From: Colletotrichum lupini
Taxonomy: Eukaryota; Ascomycota; Sordariomycetes; Glomerellales; Glomerellaceae
DNA length: 64,000 bases
Direction: 5' to 3'
NCBI RefSeq assembly: GCF_023278565.1
Contig: NC_064678.1
Location: forward strand, 2,480,001 to 2,544,000
The translations under genes and the position numbers were made by a program. Of this stretch, positions 46,758 to 57,304 are shown piece after piece; within the stretch, counting starts at the first letter, position 1; every line of letters begins with the position of its first letter. The notes beneath the pieces are model-generated. The model was not told the DNA's origin, made no database searches, and saw nothing but the letters and a program-made list of their open reading frames with translations.

Positions 46758-46820
46758 GTCAGCATCAATATTTGCATCAGTATCAGCACCAGTATCAGCG
46801 TCGGCATCGGCATCAGCATT
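46758..46820 (+). repeat. Degenerate hexamer repeat (CAGTAT/CAGCAT)
   Basis: About ten imperfect units of the type CATCAG, TATCAG, CACCAG, CATCGG in a row within the probable leader of the zinc-knuckle gene. A second short repeat (GCATC x3, then ACAAC) follows at 46841-46868. Confidence 0.8.
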
Positions 46821-47707
46821 CGGCCCACACTTCTCGACTTGCATCGCATCGCATCGCAACACAACACAATTAATTCGGCGAGCGCAAACTACAACATTCG
46901 GCTTCCTATCTACTTCGATTCAGATATGGAATCCAGATCGTCATTGCTCTGTAGTCGGACTCGTTTGCGCAACGCGACCGGCTTCGATGATGCGCCAACC
47001 CCGCCTATTGTTGGCCTGGTCGCAATTCCGCACATATGCGCCGAGTTTCGCGCGTCGCAGTCGTGTGCCCTACCGCGAACACAATGCAGCGATCCAATTT
47101 AGCCCACCATTCCCAAATCCAACCGCAGCCGCGTCGGCCTGCCGCATGCCACATCGACTCGGTAATCGATTCTCGGCTCTCCGTCAGTGTTGAATCCGGA
47201 GTCGCACAATTGCGCCGTCTCGCTTGCTATCATCCCCGCTACCCCGGCCCCGCGCTTGCGCTCGAGTCGATGCGCTGCTCTCCCAGAAAGCCCTCGGTGG
47301 ATCGGCTTGGATAATCCCTCAACTCAACTTCAGCTACTCGCCACCACGCTAATAGATGGATCCGATACTTGGCGGCTCCTGAAATATCTTTCTGCCGAGG
47401 AGAAGATCATCAAAAATTGCAATATGCGCACAAAGTTCCGCGCCGGTGCTGAGCTGGAGCACGGCGCTTGCACCTCCGCCTTGGACGCGTCTGATCCTCC
47501 CAAATTGGACAGGCGATAATTCGGACTACACTGCGATCTGAAAGCTGCTGCTTGCTGCTGCTGCTTGCGATGTTATTTTTTTTTTGGATTGCGACTTGGA
47601 GCATTGGAGCTTCTGCTGTGCTGCGTCAGAGAGGCTCCGATGAACATTGCGAAGCACTGACCTATAGACTGTTGCTAACACTAAGTCTCAGTCACACAAT
47701 ATCAAAA

Positions 47708-48492
47708 ATGTCTTCCCTCTCTCGTCGTGCCTGCTATAAGTGTGGCAATGTTGGCCACTATGCCGAGGTTTGCTCTTCCGCCGAGCGCCTCTGCTACAAC
47801 TGTGAGTCACTTACTCCTCAATTTTTTGCTAGGCATATCATTAACGCCAGGTTGTAGGCAAGCAACCCGGCCACGAGTCCAACGGTTGCCCTTTGCCCCG
47901 CACCACCGAGGCTAAGCAGTGCTATCACTGCCAGGGACTCGGCCATGTTCAGGCTGACTGCCCAACCCTGCGTCTGAGCGGCGCTGGCACCAGTGGCCGC
48001 TGCTACAACTGCGGACAGCCCGGTCATCTTGCAGTAAGAAACTCCAGCTTTTAGAGACCAATGCCCAGGTTATTAATGTTTGAGCAGCGCGCGTGCCCCA
48101 ACCCCGCCGGCGTCAACATGGGCCGAGGTGGCCCCCCGGTTCCCCGTGGCGGATACGGTGGCTACGGCCGTGGTGCCTTCACCGGTGGTCCTCGTCCTGC
48201 TACCTGCTACAAGTGCGGTGGTCCCAACCACTTTGCGAGAGACTGCCAGGCTCAGGCCATGAAGTGCTATGCTTGCGGCAAGCTTGGCCACATCTCTCGT
48301 GACTGCACCGCTCCCAACGGTGGTCCCCTCAACACTGCTGGCAAGACTTGCTACCAGTGCGGCGAGGCCGGTCACATCTCCCGCGATTGCCCCCAGAAGA
48401 ACACCAACGGCGAAATCCCCAACGACGTTGATCTGTCGGCTGCCCCTGGCATCCCTCAGCCCGCTGTTGCGCCCATTGCCCCCGTTGCTTAG
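47708..48492 (+). CDS. Seven-knuckle CCHC zinc-finger protein, Gis2/Byr3/CNBP family
   Basis: A single-stranded nucleic-acid-binding protein linked in yeasts and animals to translation control and stress granules. Exons are 47708-47801, 47858-48033 and 48088-48492 (224 aa), with introns of 56 and 54 bp. Seven CX2CX4HX4C knuckles are intact: C9-C22, C29-C42, C53-C66, C80-C93, C130-C143, C150-C163 and C178-C191. The first intron splits the codon of Cys32 in knuckle 2. The second falls within knuckle 4, after HLA. A Gly/Arg/Pro linker (GRGGPPVPRGGYGGYGRG) separates knuckles 4 and 5, like an RGG-type RNA-binding spacer. The tail is Pro/Ala-rich. The start MSSLSRRACYKCGNVGH is the only reasonable one. 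Yeast Gis2 also has seven knuckles. Confidence 0.95.
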
Positions 48493-51011
48493 ACGGCGAT
48501 CTCCGGACATGTTCTCTTGAGGACGTTGCGACTTCTTGGGCTAGGCCTGAGGATAGAGGCAGGCTTGCCTTGATGCAGCTTCCCTCAAAAAAACCTTTGT
48601 GGCATTCCTTCAGCGATGTCGCTTTCATTTATCTGCAATACGACCAATCATTACGCCTTTTGAACATCACCGCAACTACAACTTCCACCTTTCATTCTGG
48701 TTATTATTTCAATCTATGCATAAAATGGGCATGCCGCCAAATGGCATACTTTGCTTTTACATGGCGTCTACACGGATTCCCCTTCATCAACACGATTCAT
48801 TTTCTGGAACAAAACGGGAAAGGCTTCCTTTCTTCATAGCAAACGACTCTCACGACGGATGGTCTCAAGCACGTTTGAATGCATCTTATCCAGCGCAGTT
48901 GGAAACAAAAGTTCACGACCCATATAGCCATCTTATGGAGGATCTTGGCTTGACAATGCTGCTTCTGGTTCAATATTCCAACAACGAGGCGACTCTGTTT
49001 CCGGTGCCTGTTCCTTAACTCGCAACTGGACTCAGGCATACGGCAGCAAGGGGAGCATTCTACAGAACGACGGTTCCAGGGTCGTTCGCGGCCCAGAATC
49101 TTCACTACCCCTGTGCTCGGCAGTGGGCATAAGTGGACAGCTGAAGCTGGCCATGGGCTGCACTGCTGACCCAGCATACCGGGGTCGGGAAGATCCGTAG
49201 GATGGAAGATGGGGCTCGGGGAAGGGGATGAGAGATATCCAAGTATCTTATGAAGAAGAAGAGTTTTGGGGCGGTGGAAGTGGTTGTTGAGTAGAAGATC
49301 CCTTTGAAGGGAGGAATGGTGAGCACCCCGGCAAAGCTGTTGTGGCGTGACGCACAAAAAAAAGAAGCTGTTGTTGTCTGAGTTGTCCGAGTCTCTTCTG
49401 GGGTAGGGCGTGCCGCAGTTGTGATGGGTGATCTGAACCGGGTGATGCTATACAGGGGATTCTGTAGGACAGTGGGCATTGGGCTGCCTACAGGAACGAC
49501 TTTGAGGCTCCAGGACTACAGGAACAGGATACGCCAGCTCTGCTACGACTAACGACGAATGATTTTATTGCGGAGTTTACAAATACTCGGCTTTCAGTAG
49601 ATACAGCAGAATCGTAGAACGACTCTGGGGATACTCCAAGGCCAAGGATTAGGCCTGGCATAGACGGCACCTGTATGAGAAGATGCGGAGCTGTGGTCCA
49701 GCTGAAGAACACCAGGCAAGTCAGCGTTTCGCAGAGCACCTAATCACATGCAGTCAGGCTTGACCATGTGATGGATGAGGTGATGATACACCGTAATGCG
49801 ACTGCGTGGGCTTTCAGGAGCTTCAAATCCCGTAGTAGAGACATGAGGTCGTGAGTAGGCACCAGTGCACACGGAGTTGAGTGGGTACGAACGGCACGCC
49901 GAAAGCTATGACCATCGGTCCCGGAATCCTTTCGAGGAAAGTGTAACCGGACGTCGGTGTTCGTCTCGTCTTCTTCGTCATGCCGGTAGAGTCGGCAGGC
50001 TATTCTACGCGTAGACGTGCGTATTCCACCATCCACGTGTCTGACTGAGTGAGGCTACCGGATCACCTGTACCGCAACAGGCTACGCTTAATTGTGCACA
50101 CTGCGGATGCCGGTGTCGAACGTCGGCCAGCCTTAATGTCATCAATAAGTACGATGCTGAATACCAGGGCACGGCCGTGGTGTCCAAGCGGGGTAGAATA
50201 ACGGCTAGCCCCCAGCCTGCCTCCCAAGCGCTGACTTTTGCAATGCAGCCAACGTATGAGAGGGGTGGACTTGCATGCTGCAGTCTGCATTACCACGCCA
50301 TCTCAAGTAAGAAAACTGCCGTCATGCTCGAGTTGCAGCCTGATAGGTATCCACGTCTACCTATCTTGGCCTGTCCATCTTCCATCCGCCTCATTCTGCC
50401 TGGGGGACTATGTCACGAGGGTCGCACACAAACATGTTGTAAGACTATAGATGCTTTCCGTACGGCTGGGTCATCCGATGGTCAACATCGCCCAACTCAG
50501 AACTTCTCCCAACGTCGATGCAGCAGGCTGCAGAGCCTCATTCCACAAGCTAAACGTCGGGAACAGCCTAAGCTGGATAAATAAGTCACCGCTCGCGGCA
50601 TGGGCCTGCTGCTGAAAGTTAGCCACCGTATGCTGTTCCTCTCCGCCACCCTCGGCCTGACCTTGACCCACGTAGACGGTCTTCGTGGGTTCCTTCTCTC
50701 CTACCTCAACCCCATTGGAGCTGGGCAGGTAAACTTGCTCACGTTCGAATCTTCCGGGAGTTGAAGCCGCACTTTACAGGAAAGCATAAGCCGAGCACCT
50801 CAGCTGAGACTGCTACCTCTGACCAGCTGAACAAGTGTCGGCAAGCGCAAAAACATTGCAATCATCTACTTTGACCAAGGCAACTGCCAAAGAGATCGAC
50901 CCCGAAGACGTAATGGCATCCACTGTATTATCGAGCTCCAGCTCGAGCTCCGACGAGGTTGTACCGTCGTCTGTGATCCCCCACCCGCGCCGCCGAGCAT
51001 ACTTAGCCACC
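48493..51011. other. Intergenic region upstream of the calpain gene
   Basis: About 2.5 kb with no supported gene. The first few hundred bases are the probable 3' region of the zinc-knuckle gene. Overlapping short frames on both strands carry no motif. An open stretch in frame with the calpain start reaches back to an ATG at 50913, so the calpain N-terminus may begin there. Confidence 0.45.
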
Positions 51012-54000
51012 ATGCCTGTAACCGTCACGAAACCCCGAAAGACGAAGCAACAGCCTCCTCAGGAGATCATTGACGAATTCTGGACAAAGTTTACGACCAA
51101 GACTCCAGGAAAAGGTCGGTCGCATCCTTGATACGGAGAATCGCCTTGGACATCAACGTGAGACTGACTTGATTGTGTTTGATGCCAATAGCTACCACCG
51201 TCATTCCTCAGAATGCATACGCTGAGAGGGTCGCGAAGCGTTCTTCCAAAGCCACTGGGATCTTCACTCAGACGTCGTACGATGAGGCTGCGACTGTCTG
51301 CAAAGCCAAGGTCGACAAGATTGTTCACGAGTGTCGCCGAGTCAATCAACGTTACAGAGATCCTCACTATGATATCGAGTTTGATCTCAAGTTTGGGCGC
51401 AGAGACTGCCTCGAAACCTTATGGAATACCAAGGACGCGAAACCTCCGCAGTCCGCTTTCCAGCCCAAAGCCGTCAAGCGAGTGGTCGATATCTTCGACA
51501 ACCCGCAATTCTACATTGACGGGCCTACGGCGGACGATGTGCGCCAAGGTCGAGATGGAGACTGTTGGCTCATGGCTGCGCTGTGCAATCTGAGTAACAA
51601 GCCTGGCCTGATCGAGAAAGTCTGCGTTGCACATAATCTTGAAGTCGGCGTGTATGGTTTTGTCTTCCATCGCGATGGAGAGTGGTTCAGCGAGATCATC
51701 GATGACAAGGTATGCTCCATTGCCCCTCTGACAGTCTAGTTGGGGAAACCTTGGACGAGAAGTCCGAGAAGACCCCACAAAGTCTTGAGGCCCTTTCTAA
51801 CCGGCTACATAGCTGTACCTTACCAAGCCCGACTATGACGAGCCCTACTTGGAGCGAATTCTCTGGGAAGATCGCGAGCGCATCAATTCAGAAGAAGCCT
51901 ATAGGCGTATTTATCAGTCAAACAGTGGCGCGCTTTACTTTGCTCAGTGTGAGAATCCCAACGAGACATGGCTGCCGCTTCTCGAAAAGGCGTACGCAAA
52001 GGCGCACGGAGACTATGCCTCCATCGAAGGTGGTTTCACGGGCGAGGCCATCGAGGACCTTACGGGTGGCGTAACCTCAGAGGTCTACACAACAGACATC
52101 CTTGACAAGGAGTACTTCTGGAAAGAGAAACTCCTAAAGGTCAACGAAGACTGGCTTCTGGGGTGCTCCACTGGGTTTGCATCAAGGGGTCTAGGGGAAC
52201 GTAAAGGCATTATCGAGATGCACGCCTACAGCGTCATGAAGGCTGTCGAAATGGATGGCCAAAGGCTGGTTCTACTGAAGAATCCCTGGGGAAAGGGTGA
52301 ATGGAAAGGAGCTTGGAGTGAGTTCCGTCTTCGAGATATAATGTCTTACCGTTCTCGCGCTGACCATTAGCAGGCGATGGCTCCAAAGAATGGACCCCTG
52401 AGTGGTTGCAGAAACTCAAACATACGTTTGGCGACGACGGCGCCTTCTGGATTTCGTACCACGATCTCCTCAAAAAATACAACATATTTGATGTTACCCG
52501 GTTATTCGGTCCCGAGTGGAAGGTTACATCCATTTGGACAACACTATCAGTGCCATGGACCCTGGACTACCACGAAACGTATTTCGCGTTTACAATCTCC
52601 AAGTCGGGCCCGGTTGTGATCGTACTAGCGCAACTAGACGATCGATACTTCCGTGGTTTGGAAGGTCAATACCGGTTTGATTTGCAATTCCGTCTGCACA
52701 AAGCCGGCCAAGAGGACTATGTCGTTCGGAGTCAAGCATCCTACCGCATGAACCGATCTGTGAATGTTGAACTCGACCTTCAAGCTGGTAGCTACGAGGT
52801 TCTTGTCAAATTAGATGCGGTGCGGAACGATGGCGTACTTCCCATCGACCAAGTGATTCGCAGCAATGCCAAAAACCGCCGAGAGAAGCTGATCCGGATA
52901 GGGTTGGCCTATGACCTTGCTCATAGCAAGGGAAAACTTGTCGAGTCGGCCGCGGAAAAGGCGGCTAAAGAGGCACATGAGAGGAGACATCGGGAAAAGC
53001 GACGTGCCGAGATCAAGCGCAAGATCCTCGAAGAGAGAGAACAGGAGCATTACCTCAGGATCAAAGCCAAGAGAAAGGCTCAGAAACAGCAGGCGAAACG
53101 CATCGCACAACACCAGGCAGCGAAAGAGAAGCTACGTGCACATATAAGGCTAGCTAATCCCCTTCCGCCGAAGCAATCTGAGCCGATTCCAAACCCACCA
53201 AGCCCTGTGGCCAAAGTCACAATCCAGGAAGCCGAACATGAAACTCTTGAGATTGCAACCAAAAACTTGTCTTTGTCAAACGATTCGCGAGGAGCGGGCA
53301 GCCAAACCAATTCAGGTACCATGGCAGGTGAGGACGTGCCGATTTCCCCCCGCCACAAAGACAGAGCGATACCTCAAGTCTTTAAGTCGGCTGAAATGCT
53401 GGAACAAATCACCGAGAGAAGCCCGGGATCTTTGACACCTCCGAAACCTACAAACAAGCGTTCCAGAGGCGATAGGCGCGAGGTAGTCAAAGTCAGAAGT
53501 GAGGTGCAGGAGGCTACCCTTCAAGATGTCGAAGAGGTGATGAGTGAAGAAGCATCCCCATCGGAGTATTCCGCACCTTACCCATGCGAGTCAGACGACG
53601 ATGGCATTGCAAGTGTATCATCCATGTCGGAACTTTCTGAGCGGGAACTGGAGCTTGAAATTGACGCTGTTGAAAAGCGGGAGCCCAGTACAGACCGTCT
53701 GCCCCCGCAGCCACCCCCTGGTGCGCCTGCCGAGGAACAAGACGAGTTTGAGAGAGATCCATGGAATGCTGTGGCTGTAGTGGGACTTCGGGTGTACTCC
53801 AAGGTAACGAATGAAGATCAAGAAGAGGTTATTAGCAACCTTCGGGTTGTGCGGCCAAGCTTATATCCCCAAGAGGAGGCAGTTCCAAAAACCGCAGAGC
53901 CAGGTGACAAGAAGTCAAAAGGTCTGGACGTGGATGACAGTGCCAAAGATGCCACGCTGGAAGGAGAAATCAAACAGAGAAAGAAGAGTATCCGGCCTAC

Positions 54001-54112
54001 CAGTGAGGACCTCAGCGATGCTTCAAAGCTGTCTCGCTCTGATGCTAGCAAGAAACGAAGAGCGACTCCTGGCGTTGATTCCCTGGGGTACACGTTCGAC
54101 TTTCAAGCTTGA
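51012..54112 (+). CDS. Calpain-type cysteine protease with coiled-coil and disordered tail
   Basis: A papain-fold protease of family C2, probably cytosolic. Exons are 51012-51114, 51192-51709, 51813-52317 and 52374-54112 (954 aa). The introns are 77, 103 and 56 bp. The ATG at 51012 sits in GCCACCATGCC. An in-frame ATG at 50913 would add 33 Ser-rich residues. The triad is complete: Cys159 in QGRDGDCWLMAA, His344 in GIIEMHAYSV and Asn364 in LLKNPWGKGEWKG. A calpain C2-like (CBSW) domain follows at about 400-510 (TTLSVPWTLDYHETYFAFTI, YRFDLQFRLHKAG). A highly charged coiled coil comes next (about 560-640, EKAAKEAHERRHREKRRAEIKRKI). The last 310 residues are acidic, Ser/Pro-rich and probably disordered. 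There is no EF-hand, MIT or PalB-type architecture, so this is not Rim13/PalB. Substrate unknown. Confidence 0.92.
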
Positions 54113-54306
54113 TATACGTCCCAGAATGAACGTGCCGGGATTACAGGGGAAAAAAGTAGTTTTCATAAATCCGGGGGTATCCTTTAAGCCTAGAACCTAA
54201 CGCCACTATACAACTTGAACACAAAATCCTTTTGCCTGAGCTACCCTACCGTTGCTTTCCCACAGGTGCTCTTTGAAATTCAATTTGGGCCTCTTTGTGT
54301 GGCCAG

Positions 54307-55110
54307 TCAGAAGCTGCCGAGAAGGTCGTCAAGTTTGCGCTTCTCTCCTGTAGCTACAGGCTCTACAATCAAGGAGTTGCCCTCTTTGAACAGGTCTGCA
54401 GACTCGGTGGACTTGGGTAGAAGTCCTACACGACCACCTACACGAGCCAGCAGGGCACGCATCTTTTCCATCTCCTTTTCAATCTCGCCATCGCGGGTGA
54501 CGAGATTCTCTTGCACACCCGCGCCGGCATCTCCGGTGCGGAAGGGATCAAGTAGTGCCTTCATGCGCCGTAGCCGTTCAACACGAGCTCTGGTGTGCTG
54601 CCTCTTCTCGGCGAGTTCTTTCAAGCGGCCAGCGACTTCAGCGTACCTTTTGGCTTCCATAGGAAAGCTAGTTGCATCACGCCCGGCTGGCCATGCCAAG
54701 GGAAGCGACCTTACGGCAGTCTCTTCGGCTTTGGTGGTTTTTCCCATTAGTCTTTGGCGCTACACGGAGCGGAATACACAGAACATACACAGGTCCAAAG
54801 AAAGGGATAGACCCTCGGAGGAGTCACTTCGCGCGGCCGACAGTTGAGATAGGTACAACGCGTCAATCTGCTCGGCGACGTGACGGCTCGCTTGGTGAGA
54901 GTAGGCGCGTCGCGAGTGCTGCAGCAAGGTCGTGTTGAGGCGGGCGGCGACGTGCTCGACGACGGGGTCCGGGATGGAGGACTCGGCGGCCTCGTTGGCG
55001 GCGAGCCATGCACGAGAGGGTTGCAGGGGTCGGGAGAGCAGACGAGCCTGGGTAGCGAGGAAAGATTGTTTTTGGGCGATGACGGTGGGTGGAAGGGGGG
55101 CTTGGGCCAT
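54307..55110 (-). CDS. Kinetochore protein, Fta4/CENP-U-like (Sim4 complex)
   Basis: Exons are 55110-54789 and 54728-54307 (247 aa), with a 60-bp intron (GTATGT, CTAAT, AAG). Splicing joins SEGLSLSLDL to SEETAVRSLPLAWPAGRD in frame. The opening MAQAPLPPTVIAQKQSFLATQARLLSRPLQPSRAW resembles the family consensus of a Lys-x-x-Phe-Leu then Gln-x-Arg-x-Leu-Ser-x-Pro-Leu element in Fta4. The second half is a predicted coiled coil (MEAKRYAEVAGRLKELAEKRQHTRARVERLRRMKALLDPF), typical of inner-kinetochore CCAN/Sim4 subunits. The acceptor choice (AAAG) is the weakest point. The gene converges on the calpain gene with about 195 bp between stop codons, so the 3' regions may overlap. Family assignment is from recalled consensus. 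Confidence 0.75.
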
Positions 55111-57304
55111 CTTGAGAGGCAAGCAGGGGAGAGATGGAAAGAAAAACAATAAACTCGGCGAAAGAAAGAGATTGACAGGTTGACAGCTTGTCTTGAATTG
55201 TGTGAGTGTTGCGTGGAATGCGTGTTTGGCAGGAGCTTACTTGGATGCTTGGATCTCAGGTGAGATGAGATGAGACGTGAGCCGATTGAGGACGGAGGCG
55301 CGGCCGGGGCGCGGGTGCGGATGCGGCAGGACGGCAACGCGTGAGTCGAGAGTTGGCGGAGGGAGTGGATACCGAATGACCCACCTCACCTTCCATATTA
55401 GCGAACCAGGATGGAAGGTGAGGTGGTGGACACTCGAATGGGTACGTACCTTAGCACCTTCCAACCTCTGTGCCTCTCTCCGGCGTCTATCCCCCGTCTT
55501 CTTCTCCCTCTACCTATTCCTGTCTTTCACGTTGATTTCAGTTGCATAAGTACGGATATCTTCCATATTCGATCACGCCTGCGCAGCTGCCTATACGGAC
55601 TCCTACCTCCTACCTCAGTCAACCAGACACTAGTGTGGAAAAATTCGATGGCGCGATGAAAAGGAGAAGGAGAAGAAGCCTCGGCGATGGGCCACTTTAT
55701 GCTTCCTTTTTCTGCCCAAAAATCGGTTTCCCCTCCTCGCCATGCTTGCTAACCTCCTCACTCCACGTCAAAGCTCCAATTCTCAACGCCCATCAACGGT
55801 CTAGGTCGGTCACCGTCCACCCAAAACAAGTGGGCAAATGACCGAATAGAGACCCCTTGCTTGCCTGTTTGCCAACTTCAAACCGCCGTCTGACTGCCTA
55901 GCTGCTAGGCCAATGTGGCCCAGCAGACCAGTGGAAGGTGAATCTCGCTTCTTTGAGATTTGGGACAATTTATTCATTGTATCCCCGGCTCTCAAGGATA
56001 TTGAAAGACGAGGTATGTAGTTTGGTCAACCGGGGCCTATTTCCTACCAACGGTTTACCAAGTCGCTCACTATTCGTCGCCTAGCTACCTAATCGTATAT
56101 GTCTAATCTGCGCGGGAAGACTGCGGCAGTCGCATCTCAGTTGGGGGCTCGCATCCGGCAGCGGCGAAATGCGAGGCGAACAGCCGTCTGCAGCGCGGTT
56201 CGTTGCTCGAAGACCATCCTGCAACGTTTCGAAGGCCCGGATTCCGCCTATACGGTCCTACGATGGATCATAAATGTGACGAACCTCGATGAGGCACATG
56301 CACACCGCTACGGGGCGCATTAAACCATCTCGCCTCTTCCTGACCCGGCCCCGCCCTCCGTATCGGCACTAATGCGGCCCGCTTGCATTCGATCTCGTCC
56401 GTACGGCCGCATGCCGTACAACACACACCAACATGCACGTCAGGCCTTTTCCCACCCGTCAAAAGGCAATCAAAGATGGCCGAGCACTGCTTACGACTGC
56501 GAGAGGCTTCGCGAGGTCGAGCCTAGTCCGTCCCCTTGCCGCCATTGATCCTCTTTGCCGCTGGCTGCTTTGGCTGTACCGGTAGGCTTCTTAGTTCAGG
56601 TCCCGTAATGCCTTCCCGGACGCCACCTGTAACCTGCTTCTAGGGGGGCCCCATGCTTCGAGCTTCTGACATCTAGCCGCCCGACACCGAGGAGGCTGGA
56701 GCAGCCCCCATCGCATGTCTAGAAGTATGATCCAGTCCTCGAAAGGGCCATTTGTTCCCACCTACTCGGCCGAGGGAAATACGTCGGGCAAAGTTGCAAC
56801 GTCCTCAGGTGGAAGCACTCTCCAAGCTAAGCCTGTCCAGCATTTCATGGTGCCATGCAACACGTGAGACATGGCTTCGGTGTGCTGTCAAGACGACCAA
56901 TCCTACGTTCTCAGCCCCCATGATGCGTCTTTTACGGGAGAACCGGTGGTTGATGCTGCCATACCCTGCCTTGTTTGCTGCGTTGTGGACAATCGCGTAC
57001 AGCCATTCGCCCGCTCTTACTTGCTGTTTGCCCTTAACCCCTGCTTTTGACAAAGAAAGGCAACGCCTCTCATCCTTTGGGTTCTTGGCTCAAGACCCCG
57101 GCAACTGTTCAGGGCCAGAACTTTCCTTTTGAGCATATATGATGAGGGCCATCCCCTCTCCTAAACCTAGCTCAGGCTCATCTGTGACTGAGCAGCTCAT
57201 TTCCCCCGTTCTTCAACAGACAGAAGGAAGCGAGAAAAGTGGCGGCGCTGTCTCACTTCAGCTCACCCCGATCTCGCGTGATCTCACGAGAATCACCTCC
57301 CATC
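55111..57304. other. Intergenic: divergent promoters of FTA4-like and DUF2306 genes
   Basis: About 2.2 kb. No supported gene. A short inverted repeat (CCACCTCACCTTCCAT, 55381-55396, against ATGGAAGGTGAGGTGG, 55411-55426) could form a hairpin near the FTA4-like promoter. Nothing else stands out. Confidence 0.5.
55381..55426. repeat. Inverted repeat, 16-bp arms
   Basis: CCACCTCACCTTCCAT at 55381-55396 is matched by its exact reverse complement ATGGAAGGTGAGGTGG at 55411-55426, with a 14-bp spacer. It lies upstream of the FTA4-like gene in non-coding DNA and could fold as a hairpin or bind a dimeric factor. Confidence 0.8.

Larger units (their letters stand above)
42645..47707. other. Large intergenic region (5 kb) upstream of the Gis2/Byr3 gene
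   Basis: No supported gene. Frames on both strands (for example 43412-43774, 43713-44141, 44802-45245) overlap one another without domain signals. GGTA/TACC motifs recur near 44940, 45840 and 45910-46030, and runs of TACCTTACCTTACCT occur at about 46105-46120 and 46525-46550. The final 1.3 kb before the Gis2-type start looks like a long leader. Confidence 0.45.

Noticed and set aside
50725..50765. GTTCGAATC resembling a tRNA T-loop
   Set aside because: No matching A box, anticodon arm or acceptor stem could be folded around it. Other TTCGA matches (3370, 27600, 38155) failed too.
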